Shown here: positions 7,424 through 15,817 of the stretch, piece by piece
Position numbering within the stretch: position 1 is the first letter of the stretch
Layout: each line of letters opens with the position of its first letter
Assembly (NCBI RefSeq): GCF_022179125.1
Contig: NZ_BPQG01000068.1
Span: forward strand, 1 to 64,000
Length of the DNA stretch: 64,000 nt
Reading direction: 5' to 3'
DNA from: Methylobacterium cerastii
Lineage (GTDB): Bacteria; Pseudomonadota; Alphaproteobacteria; Rhizobiales; Beijerinckiaceae
Made by a program: the position numbers and the translations under genes
The notes under the pieces: model-generated
What the model was told of the DNA's origin: nothing
Databases searched by the model: none
Seen by the model: only the letters and a program-made list of their open reading frames with translations

Positions 7424-7623
7424 CGGATTCCCGGAACCGCCGGCTCGCCGGGCAGAGGCCCGGGATCGATGACGGGTTCGAACGGGACGTCGGGGGCGGG
7501 CTCCTCGAAGGGCGCGGACGGCTCGTCCGGCCCGAGCGGGCGCTCGCCGGGGAACGGACGCGGCGGCGGCTCGGACGGCGCGTCGCCGCCGGGGCTCGGA
7601 TCGGGCATGCCGGGGTTGGCCAC
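7417..7623 (-). CDS. Proline-rich small hypothetical protein
   Basis: A 68-residue frame from GTG 7623 with AAGGATCC upstream. The protein is dominated by Pro, Glu, Asp and Gly (for example PSEPPPRPFPGERPLGP and EEPAPDVPFEPVIDPG) and is likely disordered. No signal peptide, no domain. The codon choice fits its neighbours. It could be a spacer or surface-associated peptide, but there is no firm evidence for function. Confidence 0.4.
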   Translation of the reverse strand: MANPGMPDPSPGGDAPSEPPPRPFPGERPLGPDEPSAPFEEPAPDVPFEPVIDPGPLPGEPAVPGIRA

Positions 7624-8017
7624 TCTTGGGATCCTTCCTGCGAGCTGGTCGGGACGGCCTACGGGCCGAGCGTGCACCGAAGGCGGCACGCCCGGCCCTG
7701 CGGCCATGCCGGACCCGAGCGGGGGTCTCATCGGGTCCGACATAACTTGGAAAGTCTTCCGCCATGACCTTGGAGGGATGACCTTGGAGGGATGACCTTC
7801 AAGGGTCTGGCGATGACCGAGAGATATGTACGCGCCAGGTCCACTCAATGATGCAGACGTATCATTTTGTTGAAACTTTATTTGGTAAAGCGCGGCGAAG
7901 CATGCGTCGTCCTCGCGTGATCGCGTGGGCTACAAACGGCGAACATCCGTCACGACAGTCCCTCGGCCGCTATCGTATCCACGCAGCCAGCCACGGCCTC
8001 GGACGACCCGCGGGTTC

Positions 8018-8218
8018 CCCCTCTCCCCGCGGGCGGGGAGAGGCCCGGCTGCACCCCGTCGTGCAGCCGGGAAGCGGAGGCGAAGCCGAAGCGGCGGTGA
8101 GGGGGTGCCGACGGATGAGACTCCTCCGTTCGCGCCCCCTCACCGTCGGCTGCCGCCTCGCTTTGCCGACGACGAGGTCGGCAAAGCCCTCTCCCCGCAC
8201 GCGGGGCGAGGGGATGCA
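8018..8218 (+). repeat. Mosaic palindromic repeat, copy A
   Basis: About 200 bp built of consecutive hairpins. CCTCTCCCCGC-GG-GCGGGGAGAGG lies at 8020-8043, GGCTGCAC..GTGCAGCC at about 8047-8068, a TGAGGGGG..CCCCCTCA pair at about 8098-8142, CTTTGCCGAC-GACGAG-GTCGGCAAAG at 8161-8186, and a final CTCTCCCCGC.CGCGGGGCGAG block. The same element occurs inverted at 49966-50163. It fills most of the gene-free stretch 7848-8361 ahead of the TAXI protein gene; the rest of that stretch shows nothing. Confidence 0.8.
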
Positions 8219-8361
8219 CGGGCAGCCTTCCTGCTTTCGCTGGAACCGTCTTCGGGCGGTGCTTGTTTCGGGCCGGCGTGATCCACGCGGCAGGGAGGGC
8301 GGTCGAAGGTGCTGGTCGTCCGCCCGAGTTCTCGGCAACCTTGCCGCCCAAGTCGCCACCG

Positions 8362-9759
8362 ATGAGCGTCGCCGCCTTGGCGCTGCGCCGCGAATTCGCG
8401 TTCCTCGCCCTCGCGGTGGTACTCGGGCTCGGGGCGGCGGCGGCCTACTGGGTGTCGCGCGCCACGGTGCTGACCATCGCCGTGGCGCCCAGCGACGGCA
8501 CGGAGCCGGCCGTGATCCGGGCCTACGCCGACGCGCTCGCCCGGCGGCACAAGGAGATCCGCCTCAAGATCCTGGCCTTCGACGACGTGCGCGACAGCGC
8601 GGCGGCGCTCCAGGACGGCCGGGCCGACCTCGCGGTGGTGCGCCCCGACGTCGACCTCCCCGACAACGGCCTGACGCTGGCGATCCTGCGCGACCAGGCG
8701 ATGATCATCGCCTCGCCCGAGGCGTCGGGCTTGAAGAGTTTCCCGGATCTCGACCGCAAGCGCCTCGCCATCCTCGCCCACCGCGACGCGGACCAGGACC
8801 TGATCAAGGCGATGGTCGAGCATTACGGCCTGACGCTGCTCGACCACGATCCCGAGGGGCCGGTGCCGCCCCGCCACGTCGCCCTGGTGGAGATGCCCGA
8901 GGCCGACCTGACCTCGGCCTTCGCCCGGCGGCGCGTGGACGCGGTGATCTCCGTGATCTCGCCGACGGCCCCGGCGGCGCAACGCATCATCGGCATCGTG
9001 CAGGGCGTCAGCAAGAACCGGAAGGTCGCCTTCGTCGCGGTCGCGAACGCCGCCGCCATCGTCGCCCGCCTGCCGCGGCTCCAGGCGGTCACCATGCCCG
9101 CCGAGACCTTCGGCGGCAGCCCGCAGGTCCCCGCCGAGGACGTGGTCACCGTCGGCGCCTCCTACCGGCTGATGGCGCGGGCGAACCTGTCCCGCGCGGT
9201 GGCCGCCGACGTGACCCAGCACCTGTTCGAGCTGCGCAGCGGCATGGCGAACGTGGCCCCGGCCGCGGACTACCTGCAGGCGCCGAGCTACGACAGCACC
9301 GCGGCCGCCACCAGCGCGCGGCTCCCGATCCATCCGGGTGCGGTCGACTATTTCGAGCGCGAGCAGCAGAGCTTCATCGAGCGCTACGAGACCTGGATCT
9401 ACCTCGTCGCGTTCCTCGGCGGCGGCATCGGCTCGGCGGTGGCGTGGGTGGGGCAGCGCCTGTCGCGCATCCGGCGCGAGCGCGTCGAGGAGGCCACCGA
9501 CCGGCTGCTGGAGATCCGCCGCGAGGCCCAGGACGGCGCGCCCGCGCGACGCCTGGAGATCCTCGCCCGCGAGATCGACGACCTGGCCGGCGACATCGCC
9601 AAGCATGCGCTCGAGCGGCCGACGGAAGCCAGGACCATGTCGGCGGCGGCCATCGCCATCGATGCGGCCCGCTCGACGGTCAAGCGGACCATCGCCGCCG
9701 GGGAGCCGCCGGTCGAGGAGCCGGACCTCGCCGGGCGCATGACCTCCACCAGCGCATGA
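8362..9759 (+). CDS. Membrane-anchored TAXI-family substrate-binding protein, paralog 1
   Basis: A 465-residue TAXI-family (TRAP-associated extracytoplasmic immunogenic) binding protein. After an N-terminal membrane segment (about residues 11-33) comes a binding fold with DDVRDSAAALQDGRADLAVV, DLPDNGLTLAILRDQAMII and YRLMARANL. Unlike ordinary soluble TAXI proteins it has a second membrane segment near residue 350 (IYLVAFLGGGIGSAVAW) and a charged cytoplasmic helical tail. No TRAP permease gene is nearby, so sensing rather than transport is inferred. It is a clear paralog of the gene at 15814-17229. The stop codon lies inside a 17-bp tandem repeat. ATG 8362 directly precedes the first membrane segment. 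Confidence 0.85.
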   Translation: MSVAALALRREFAFLALAVVLGLGAAAAYWVSRATVLTIAVAPSDGTEPAVIRAYADALARRHKEIRLKILAFDDVRDSAAALQDGRADLAVVRPDVDLPDNGLTLAILRDQAMIIASPEASGLKSFPDLDRKRLAILAHRDADQDLIKAMVEHYGLTLLDHDPEGPVPPRHVALVEMPEADLTSAFARRRVDAVISVISPTAPAAQRIIGIVQGVSKNRKVAFVAVANAAAIVARLPRLQAVTMPAETFGGSPQVPAEDVVTVGASYRLMARANLSRAVAADVTQHLFELRSGMANVAPAADYLQAPSYDSTAAATSARLPIHPGAVDYFEREQQSFIERYETWIYLVAFLGGGIGSAVAWVGQRLSRIRRERVEEATDRLLEIRREAQDGAPARRLEILAREIDDLAGDIAKHALERPTEARTMSAAAIAIDAARSTVKRTIAAGEPPVEEPDLAGRMTSTSA

Positions 9760-9780
9760 CCTCCACCAGCGCATGACCTC
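9735..9780. repeat. 17-bp tandem repeat spanning a stop codon
   Basis: The unit GCGCATGACCTCCACCA occurs at 9735-9751 and 9752-9768, with a partial third copy at 9769-9780. The TAXI gene stop (TGA 9757-9759) lies in the second unit, so the last residues MTSTSA come from the duplication. Confidence 0.85.
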
Positions 9781-10035
9781 GATGGGCGCCGCATCCGACG
9801 CGGCGGGTTGATTGCGGAACCTCGGACGCCAGCGTCCGGCCTCGAACCGGGAAACAGGATGCCCGACGAGCCAAGCTGATCCCTCGACGCAGCCGAACGC
9901 CAGGCCGGCCTGACGCCGGACCGAGCCACGACCGGCGCGCCGACGCGCCGGACTCCGCTTTTCCTTCGCCCCTTCTCTTCGCCCCTTCTCTTCGCCTTCC
10001 CTTCGCAACCCCTCCTTCGACATCGCGAGACGCCC

Positions 10036-11187
10036 ATGGCCATCGACTATCGCTCGGAACTGCGCCGTCCCCTCCCGTTCAGCCTCGCGGTCGCCGCCGC
10101 GGTGCTGCTGGTCTGGCTCGTCGTCGCCTCCATCGCCGGGGCGCGCCAGCGCGGCGCCCGCGACCACCGCATCGCGGAGCTGCAGACCCAGCAGACGGCG
10201 CTGCGCGCCGACCTCGACCGGCAGGTCTCGACGGCCGGCACCTTGAGCGCGCTTCAGGCCAAGATCGCGACCGCCCGGCAGCAGGACCAGCAGGCGACGC
10301 AGGCCGCGGAGCAGGCCAAATCGCGTGCCGAGGCGCTGGCCAAGGATCAGCAGGCCGCCGAGGCCAAGGCGTCCGAGGCGCGCAAGTCCGCCGACGCCGC
10401 GTCGCAGAAGCTCGCCAACCTGCAAGCCCAGACCGCCCAGGCCGAGGGAAAGCTGACGCCCCTGCGCGAGGCCGTCGCCGCCGCCGAGAAGGCGGCCGCC
10501 GACAGCGCCCAGGACCTCGCCGAGGTCGGGCGCCGCCTCGAGGACGCCCGGGTGCAGGAGGCCAAGCTCCGCGCCGACCTCGCGACCATGACGCAGGAGG
10601 CGACCGCCAAGACGGCCGACCTCGCCAAGGCCGAGGAGCGCCAGCAGACCGCCCGCGAGGCCGCGGCCGCGGCCCAGAAGGAGCTGGCGGAGGCGCGCGC
10701 CGCGACCGGGCAGGTGGTCGGCCAGCGCACGGGCACCGAGCAGGCGGTCGCCGACCTGACCGCCGACAAGGACCGGCTGACCTCCGAGATCGCGCAGGCC
10801 GACCGCGACGCCCAGCAGGCGCGCGAGGCCCTCACCGGCCTCCGCAAGGACCTCGCCGAGGCCCAGGCCCAGCGCGACCGCGTGGCGTCCGAGCGGGGGC
10901 AGGCCGAGCAGGCGGTGCAGAAGCTCGCCGCCGACCGCGACGCCGCGAGCGCGGCCCTCGACGCCCTGCGCAAGCGCCAGGCCGACGCGCAGGGCGAGCT
11001 CGCCGCCCTCACCGAGACCCTGGCCAGCCGCAACACGGAGGCCGCGGCCCTCGACGGACGGCTGGCCACGGCCCGGCAGGACCTCGCCACCGCCCAGGCG
11101 AAGCTCGCCGAGACCCGCCAGCAACTCGCCAGCCCGCCCGCCGCAGCACCGAACAAGCCCGGGAACGCGCCGCAGCCTGCGCGTTGA
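10036..11187 (+). CDS. Membrane-anchored long coiled-coil protein
   Basis: A 383-residue protein. An N-terminal membrane helix (residues 15-35, FSLAVAAAVLLVWLVVASIAG) is followed by about 320 residues of Ala/Gln/Glu/Lys/Arg-rich heptad sequence (for example RKSADAASQKLANLQAQTAQ) and a short Pro-rich tail. This is predicted to be an extended coiled coil; no enzymatic domain is visible. It follows the TAXI paralog 1 gene by about 280 bp on the same strand and precedes a cysteine-rich exported protein. A structural, tethering or signalling partner role for the TAXI protein is conceivable but only inferred. Confidence 0.75.
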   Translation: MAIDYRSELRRPLPFSLAVAAAVLLVWLVVASIAGARQRGARDHRIAELQTQQTALRADLDRQVSTAGTLSALQAKIATARQQDQQATQAAEQAKSRAEALAKDQQAAEAKASEARKSADAASQKLANLQAQTAQAEGKLTPLREAVAAAEKAAADSAQDLAEVGRRLEDARVQEAKLRADLATMTQEATAKTADLAKAEERQQTAREAAAAAQKELAEARAATGQVVGQRTGTEQAVADLTADKDRLTSEIAQADRDAQQAREALTGLRKDLAEAQAQRDRVASERGQAEQAVQKLAADRDAASAALDALRKRQADAQGELAALTETLASRNTEAAALDGRLATARQDLATAQAKLAETRQQLASPPAAAPNKPGNAPQPAR

Positions 11188-11223
11188 CGACAGCCGGCTT
11201 CCGCAACCAACCGTGAGATCGAC

Positions 11224-11511
11224 ATGAACCGACGCTTCACCACACGCGCAGGGCTCGCCCTCGCCTCCGCCCTGACTTTGACCCTCGCTCTCCTGCAGCC
11301 GTCGGCGGCGCAGGAAGGCCCCGAGATGGAGGCCATGAAGGCGAATTGCGGCGGCGACTACCTCCGCCTCTGTGCCGGCATGAAGCCCGGAGGCCCCGAG
11401 GTGAAGGCCTGCTTCAAGCGCAACCGCCCGAACCTGTCGCCGGCCTGCTCGCAGGCCATCGCCACCTACGAGCGCTCGCGCGGCCGCTCGTCCGACGACG
11501 CGGACGAGTAA
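11224..11511 (+). CDS. Exported cysteine-rich-repeat protein
   Basis: A 95-residue protein with an N-terminal signal peptide (LALASALTLTLALLQPSAAQ, cleavage near residue 30). The mature part has four regularly spaced cysteines (MKANCGGDYLRLCAGM, VKACFKRNRPNLSPAC) typical of the cysteine-rich (GLG1-like) repeat family found in many Hyphomicrobiales periplasmic proteins. The C-terminus is short and acidic. It lies 36 bp after the coiled-coil gene, so the two are probably cotranscribed. Function unknown. Confidence 0.75.
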   Translation: MNRRFTTRAGLALASALTLTLALLQPSAAQEGPEMEAMKANCGGDYLRLCAGMKPGGPEVKACFKRNRPNLSPACSQAIATYERSRGRSSDDADE

Positions 11512-11869
11512 CCCTGTGACGTGTTGAACCAGGGGCGCGGCCGGAACGGGGGCGAGGGCGGGGCTGTTTGAGGCCCGCTCGGCCCTTCGTATCCTCGTGC
11601 GGCCCGGCCGAGCCCCGCACCGCTTTCGGCCTACGGCCGCGATGGCGTCACGCCCCCACCGAGGGAGACGGGTGCCGACCGGGCGCTTCGCCCATCGGCT
11701 TCGGCCATTGGAAGCAACGAGCCCTGCGCAGGGAGACACCCGAGCGCGCCACCTCGGCTGTCCTTCAACATCCACTGCATATCCAAGATAGAAATTGTAA
11801 AATAGATCCTTTCATCTTGAACATGTTGACGACGATCGCGTTGACGACCGGATTTATAAAAGGATGCCC
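11512..11869. other. Gene-free stretch
   Basis: No supported gene. The right-hand part (11765-11863) is noticeably AT-richer than its surroundings and ends in ATAAAAGGA, the ribosome site of the next gene, so it probably holds that gene's promoter. A GGAAC-N17-TGTT sequence at 11543-11568 resembles a stress promoter but is about 300 bp from the gene. Confidence 0.4.
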
Positions 11870-12490
11870 ATGTCTCGCTTGAAGATGCTTTGCGGCGTCG
11901 CAGCCCTGTCCACCCTCGGCTTCCTCAACACGGCCGCCTACGCCCAGGATGGCGGCCCCTGCTCGGACGACATCGCCAAGCTCAAGCGCGAGCTCGGAAC
12001 GCAGGTCGGCATGGGCGCGCCCGTCTCGCAGCCCGATACCGGCCAGCGCAAGGGACCGAACGACGGAGCGGCCGACCAGACGGCGAGCACCACCGGAACC
12101 ATGGCCAAGCCGGTCGGGAACGCCGACACGGACCGCGCCCAGCAGGACGGCGCCGCCCGTGCGACCGGCGGATCGCCGGGCACGGTCGGCGGCGTCGCGG
12201 GCCCCGTCGCCGCCGCGACCGGGACCGGCCAGGCCAACTCCGTCGCCAACGGGCAGATCGCGACCTCGCCGGCCGACGTGCGGGCGCAGTCCGAGAACAA
12301 GCCGACCGCCGCCGTCGAGGCCGCGAAGGGCGGCGAGCCGTCGGCCCAGGCAAGCCTCTCGGCCGAGGACAAGGTCTCCCAGGCCAAGACGGCGCTGCAG
12401 CGCGCCACCGACCTCAACGCCAAGGGCGACCAGTCCTGCCGCGACGCGGTCCAGCAGGCCCGCTCGCTGATGCCGCAGCAGGGTCGCTGA
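11870..12490 (+). CDS. Exported hypothetical protein
   Basis: A 206-residue protein with a signal peptide (MLCGVAALSTLGFLNTAAYA, cleavage about residue 24). The middle is low complexity, rich in Gly, Ala and Thr, and likely disordered. A short helical C-terminus (VSQAKTALQRATDLNAKGD, then CRDAVQQARSLM) has one Cys that may pair with the Cys near the mature N-terminus (GGPCSDDIAKLKREL). ATG 11870 is chosen because AAAAGGA ends 6 nt before it; an ATG at 11864 overlaps that site. A strong hairpin terminator follows. No known family. Confidence 0.7.
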   Translation: MSRLKMLCGVAALSTLGFLNTAAYAQDGGPCSDDIAKLKRELGTQVGMGAPVSQPDTGQRKGPNDGAADQTASTTGTMAKPVGNADTDRAQQDGAARATGGSPGTVGGVAGPVAAATGTGQANSVANGQIATSPADVRAQSENKPTAAVEAAKGGEPSAQASLSAEDKVSQAKTALQRATDLNAKGDQSCRDAVQQARSLMPQQGR

Positions 12491-12508
12491 TCCACTCCGA
12501 AGACCGTC

Positions 12509-12542
12509 GCAGGGCGTGTCCTCGACGTAGGACACGCCCTGC
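12509..12542 (+). terminator. Strong hairpin terminator
   Basis: A perfect 14-bp stem, GCAGGGCGTGTCCT (12509-12522) with its complement (12529-12542), closes a 6-nt loop CGACGT. It starts 18 nt after the stop codon. The T tract is short (ATCTT). Confidence 0.7.
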
Positions 12543-12630
12543 ATCTTGCCGCTCGGGCGCCCGGCCGTTCGACGGCTCCGTCACGTCAGCCTGAGCGGAC
12601 GCGAACGCCGCGGCGCTAAAACATCGCCGG

Positions 12631-13725
12631 TCAGGCCTCGACCTCCGCCTTCGGAAAGCCGAGGCCGCGGACGAAGCCGTTCCAGTCGGCGTTCCGCAAC
12701 GCGCCGCCGGTCGCCTGGGCGTGACCGTTGCCGTAGCGTCCGTCGGCGTTGGCCGGGCGGTGCTCGGCCAGGAAGGCGATGAGGTCGCGCCCGCTCGCCG
12801 AGCGCGCGGCGAAGTGGACCCAGCCGGGCCGATAGCCGACGTTGGCGGCGATCACGACCTTGTCCTTCAACCGGCCGCGCCATTGCTGCGCGATCAGCGG
12901 ATGGATCTGGCAGGGCGAGTCCAGCACGATCAGCGCGACGTCGCCGCCGATCGCGGGCGGCACGCGCTTGACCACCTCCATGGCGGCGCGGACCTCCGCC
13001 TTGGCCGCATGAAGAGCCGACGCGTCCGCGTCCTCGCCCTTGGTGATGCGCTTCGGGCCGTCCGATTTAAGGAGGAGCCGCAGCGCGGGGCTGGCGTCGG
13101 CGGCGGCCGTGCGGCGCGGGGCGTTGACGAGCGCCGTGGCGTCGCGAAGGGCGGTCTTGCCCCAGCGCGCCTGGGCCTCCGCCATCTCCGGAAAATCCAG
13201 CCCTTCGGCCATGTCGCCGATCAGGCCGACCGCGGCCAGCCACAGGAGGTCGGCCTGGTCGCCCAGGGCGCCGGCGGCCCACCAGGCGAGGAGGGCGGTG
13301 GTCGGCTCCGGATCGAGGCCGTTCCCGCTGATGGTGACGGCGCCCTTCGGTTCGCCGGTCGGGACGTGGTGGTCGATCACCAGCGTCGGGCGGCCCGGCA
13401 GCACGGGATCGGGCCGGGTGCCGAGGTCGGCGACGATCAGGCCGCCGGGCGCACGGGTGGCGATGCGGGCGGCGACCTCGGGGTCCCAGGGCGACTCGGC
13501 CTTGGCGACGACGAAGGCGTCGGCCTCGCGCCCGGCCTGCCGCAGGGCCCGGATCAGGATGGCGGCCGCGCTCAGGCCGTCGGCGTCGAAGTGGCTGACC
13601 ACCAGCACCGGCGCGTCCGGCTCGAACGCGGCGAGGGCGGCCGCCATGGCGTCGCGTGCCGCCGCGCGGACGTCGTCGCGTCCCGACAGGCGTCCGAGGC
13701 CGGCCGTGCCCACCGTGTTCGTCAT
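12631..13725 (-). CDS. DHH-family phosphoesterase
   Basis: A 364-residue cytoplasmic protein of the DHH superfamily (RecJ/NrnA-like), metal-dependent phosphodiesterases acting on nucleotides or short oligonucleotides. Motifs in order: VVSHFDADGLSAAA (motif I), LIVADLGTRPD (motif II), LVIDHHVPTGE (motif III, DHH), VGLIGDMAEGL (motif IV). The C-terminal part carries a DHHA1-like substrate-binding segment, including DGRYGNGHAQATGGALR. The start at ATG 13725 is the first in-frame Met preceding the folded domain; longer frames upstream are arginine-rich noise. It is a single gene, and its exact substrate cannot be told from sequence. Confidence 0.88.
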   Translation of the reverse strand: MTNTVGTAGLGRLSGRDDVRAAARDAMAAALAAFEPDAPVLVVSHFDADGLSAAAILIRALRQAGREADAFVVAKAESPWDPEVAARIATRAPGGLIVADLGTRPDPVLPGRPTLVIDHHVPTGEPKGAVTISGNGLDPEPTTALLAWWAAGALGDQADLLWLAAVGLIGDMAEGLDFPEMAEAQARWGKTALRDATALVNAPRRTAAADASPALRLLLKSDGPKRITKGEDADASALHAAKAEVRAAMEVVKRVPPAIGGDVALIVLDSPCQIHPLIAQQWRGRLKDKVVIAANVGYRPGWVHFAARSASGRDLIAFLAEHRPANADGRYGNGHAQATGGALRNADWNGFVRGLGFPKAEVEA

Positions 13726-14063
13726 CAATCGCTCGACTCCGCTCGCGCACCCGGCCTGCCCGCGCGCGAAGCGAGCGAGGCTTCCCCCGATCCTGCCAAC
13801 GTCCGAGCCCACGAGCCGACGACGGCGCGGCGCGGAAAAACCCATCCGCGGGCGGCAGCGAGGCGCGGATCGAACCCGGCTTGGCGGGGCGCTTCCGCCG
13901 CAGGATGCGCCCGGAACGCCGGAATTCACGTCACGTTGGCCAGCGATGTCCGGAGCGACGGCGGCATGACGGCACCCTGGGTGGTCCGATCCGTGCCCGC
14001 CAGCCCTCGCCTCGGAGCAAGCGCTGCGACGACCTGTGGCGTCGAACCGACGGAGGCTGAGCC
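13726..14063. other. Gene-free stretch between convergent/divergent genes
   Basis: No supported gene in 338 bp. It should contain the promoter of the DHH phosphoesterase (leftward) and of the small gene at 14064 (rightward). No clear consensus promoter, repeat or hairpin was seen. Confidence 0.4.
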
Positions 14064-14249
14064 ATGGAGGACCCGACGCCCGTCGCCGTCGAGGCGCGCG
14101 ACGACGCCCACGGGCGCTACCGCTGGCACCTGACGGACGCGGGCGGCGTGTCCGTCCGGGTCTCGCCGGAGACCTACGCGACGGATGAGGACGCGATCGA
14201 GGCCGGTCAGGCGGCGCTGGATGCGTTCGGAGCCGCAGACCGATCCTGA
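14064..14249 (+). CDS. Small hypothetical protein
   Basis: A 61-residue frame with GGAGG 8-12 nt before ATG 14064. The sequence GRYRWHLTDAGGVSVRVSPE followed by YATDEDAIEAGQAALDAFG suggests a small beta-beta-alpha fold like other short alphaproteobacterial orphan proteins that begin 'RW.L.D..G'. The last 43 bp overlap the 3' end of the adenylate cyclase gene on the other strand. No function can be assigned. Confidence 0.5.
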   Translation: MEDPTPVAVEARDDAHGRYRWHLTDAGGVSVRVSPETYATDEDAIEAGQAALDAFGAADRS

Positions 14250-15817
14250 GGCGTCGCCGAAGGGGACGGCCCCGCGGCGTCCTCGTCGTCGGGCGTGTGG
14301 TAGGGCATCGCCTCGGTCCGGCCCCGCAACGGGGCCCGGCCGACCTCGCGCCACCGGCCTGCATCCGAGCCCGCCGCCTGCCGCGCCGCGTCCGAGACCA
14401 GGATCGACACGCCGTGCGCCTTCGTCGCCTGCTCCAGGCGGGCGGCGACGTTCACCGTGTCGCCGAGCACGGTGAATTCCAGGCGCATGTCCTCGCCGAT
14501 GATGCCGCAGAACAGGTCGCCGTAGTGGATGCCGACGCCGATCCGCACCGGGGCGTGGCCGTCGTCCTTGAGGTTCCACCGGGCGATGATGGCGACGAGG
14601 TCCTTGGCGAAGGCGAGCGCCCGCGCGGCGTCGTCCGCCCGCGGCTCGGGCAGGCCGAACACGACCAGCGCCCCGTCGCCGATGAACTTGTCGACCACGC
14701 CGCCGCGAAGGCGGGCGATGCGCATCACCCGGCGCCGGAACGCGGTAAGGAAGACCGAGAGTTCGTGCGGGTCGAGGTTCTCGGCCAGGGTGGTCGAGCC
14801 GCGCATGTCGACGAAGGCCACGGCGGCGTTCTGCCGGCGGCCGACCCGGAGGCTGTCGTCGGCGTCCGCGAGCCGCCCGGACAGCTCCTCGGGGAGGAAC
14901 CGCGCCAAGCTCGCGCGGCGGCCGGCCTCCCGCAAGGCCGCGGTCGCGAGCACGGCGAGGAGCACGACGACCGCCGCGACGGCCGCCCAGACGGCGAGGG
15001 CGACGCGCGACACCGCCTCCTGCCGCGCGTCGAGCAGGGCCGCCTCGCGCGCCTCCATCTCGCGGACCAGGGTGCGGATCGCGTCCATCGTGCGCTTGCC
15101 CTGCCCCTCGGCGACGAGCCGTGCGCTTCCCGCCGCGTCGCCCGCCCGGCGCAGGGCGACGCCCTGGTCGAGCTCGCCCGCGAAACGATGCGCCAGCGCC
15201 CGCAGGCGAACGAGTTGCGCGAGCTGCTCCGGGTTGTCGGCGACGCGCTCGCGCAGGCGGTCGAGGTTGCGCTCGAAGGCCTCCCGGCTGGCGAGGAACG
15301 GCCCGAGGAACGCCTCGTCGCCGCTGATGATGAAGCCGCGCTGGCCGGTCTCGGCATCCTGCAACGCGGACAGGACCCGCGCGAGGCGGCCGTCGACCTC
15401 GACCGTATGGCGGACGGCGTCGCTCCCGTGCTGCTGGTAGACGACGCCCGCGACCGCGACGGCGATCATCACGACGAGGGCGGCAAAGCCCGCGCTCATC
15501 CAGGTGACGGTCCGCGACCGGACCAGGGTGAGGCGGAGCATCGCGCGCCCGACCCCCCGCAGGCCGCCGCGTCCCCGTTCCGCGGTCGCGGCCGGCGGGA
15601 CCTGCGAGGACGGGGCGTCGCGCCAAGTCCTGGCGGGTTCAGGCGCGGTCGGCCCATCGCGCGACGCCGAAGAGCCGCCCGGATCGCCGCCCGGATCGCC
15701 GTCGACGTTCCGGGCCCTCGGGCGATCGCTCGCAAGGGCGGCCGCAAACCCGGCCCGGTCCGTCCCGCGGCGCAAGCCGCGCGACGGCGGGCGTCGGCGC
15801 AGGCGAAAGGCGGTCAT
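14207..15817 (-). CDS. CHASE3-domain class III adenylate cyclase
   Basis: A 536-residue membrane protein that should make cAMP. It has a disordered N-terminus (to about residue 100) and a membrane helix at 105-127. A periplasmic CHASE3 sensor follows (about 132-265, with LQDAETGQRGFIISGDE), then a second helix (271-294) and a class III cyclase domain. Catalytic features are present: metal-binding Asp337 in FVDMRGST and Asp381 in FIGDG, Lys377 and Asp453 (adenine recognition positions), and the transition-state pair Asn456 and Arg460 in NVAARLE. ATG 15817 overlaps the TGA of the upstream TAXI gene (ATGA), so the two are translationally coupled. Met93 is an alternative start just before the membrane segment. 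Confidence 0.88.
   Translation of the reverse strand: MTAFRLRRRPPSRGLRRGTDRAGFAAALASDRPRARNVDGDPGGDPGGSSASRDGPTAPEPARTWRDAPSSQVPPAATAERGRGGLRGVGRAMLRLTLVRSRTVTWMSAGFAALVVMIAVAVAGVVYQQHGSDAVRHTVEVDGRLARVLSALQDAETGQRGFIISGDEAFLGPFLASREAFERNLDRLRERVADNPEQLAQLVRLRALAHRFAGELDQGVALRRAGDAAGSARLVAEGQGKRTMDAIRTLVREMEAREAALLDARQEAVSRVALAVWAAVAAVVVLLAVLATAALREAGRRASLARFLPEELSGRLADADDSLRVGRRQNAAVAFVDMRGSTTLAENLDPHELSVFLTAFRRRVMRIARLRGGVVDKFIGDGALVVFGLPEPRADDAARALAFAKDLVAIIARWNLKDDGHAPVRIGVGIHYGDLFCGIIGEDMRLEFTVLGDTVNVAARLEQATKAHGVSILVSDAARQAAGSDAGRWREVGRAPLRGRTEAMPYHTPDDEDAAGPSPSATPQDRSAAPNASSAA

Noticed and set aside
11543-11568. A possible EcfG promoter (GGAAC-N17-TGTT)
   Set aside because: It is about 300 bp from the next gene, has a mismatch, and lies in sequence with many GC-rich words; chance is likely.
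8140-11775. A minus-strand open frame of 1211 codons opposite the TAXI and coiled-coil genes
   Set aside because: Its translation is low-complexity Gly/Arg/Leu/Ala sequence with no domain. The plus strand holds well-formed genes with recognisable membrane and coiled-coil features; such long antisense frames are common in very GC-rich DNA.
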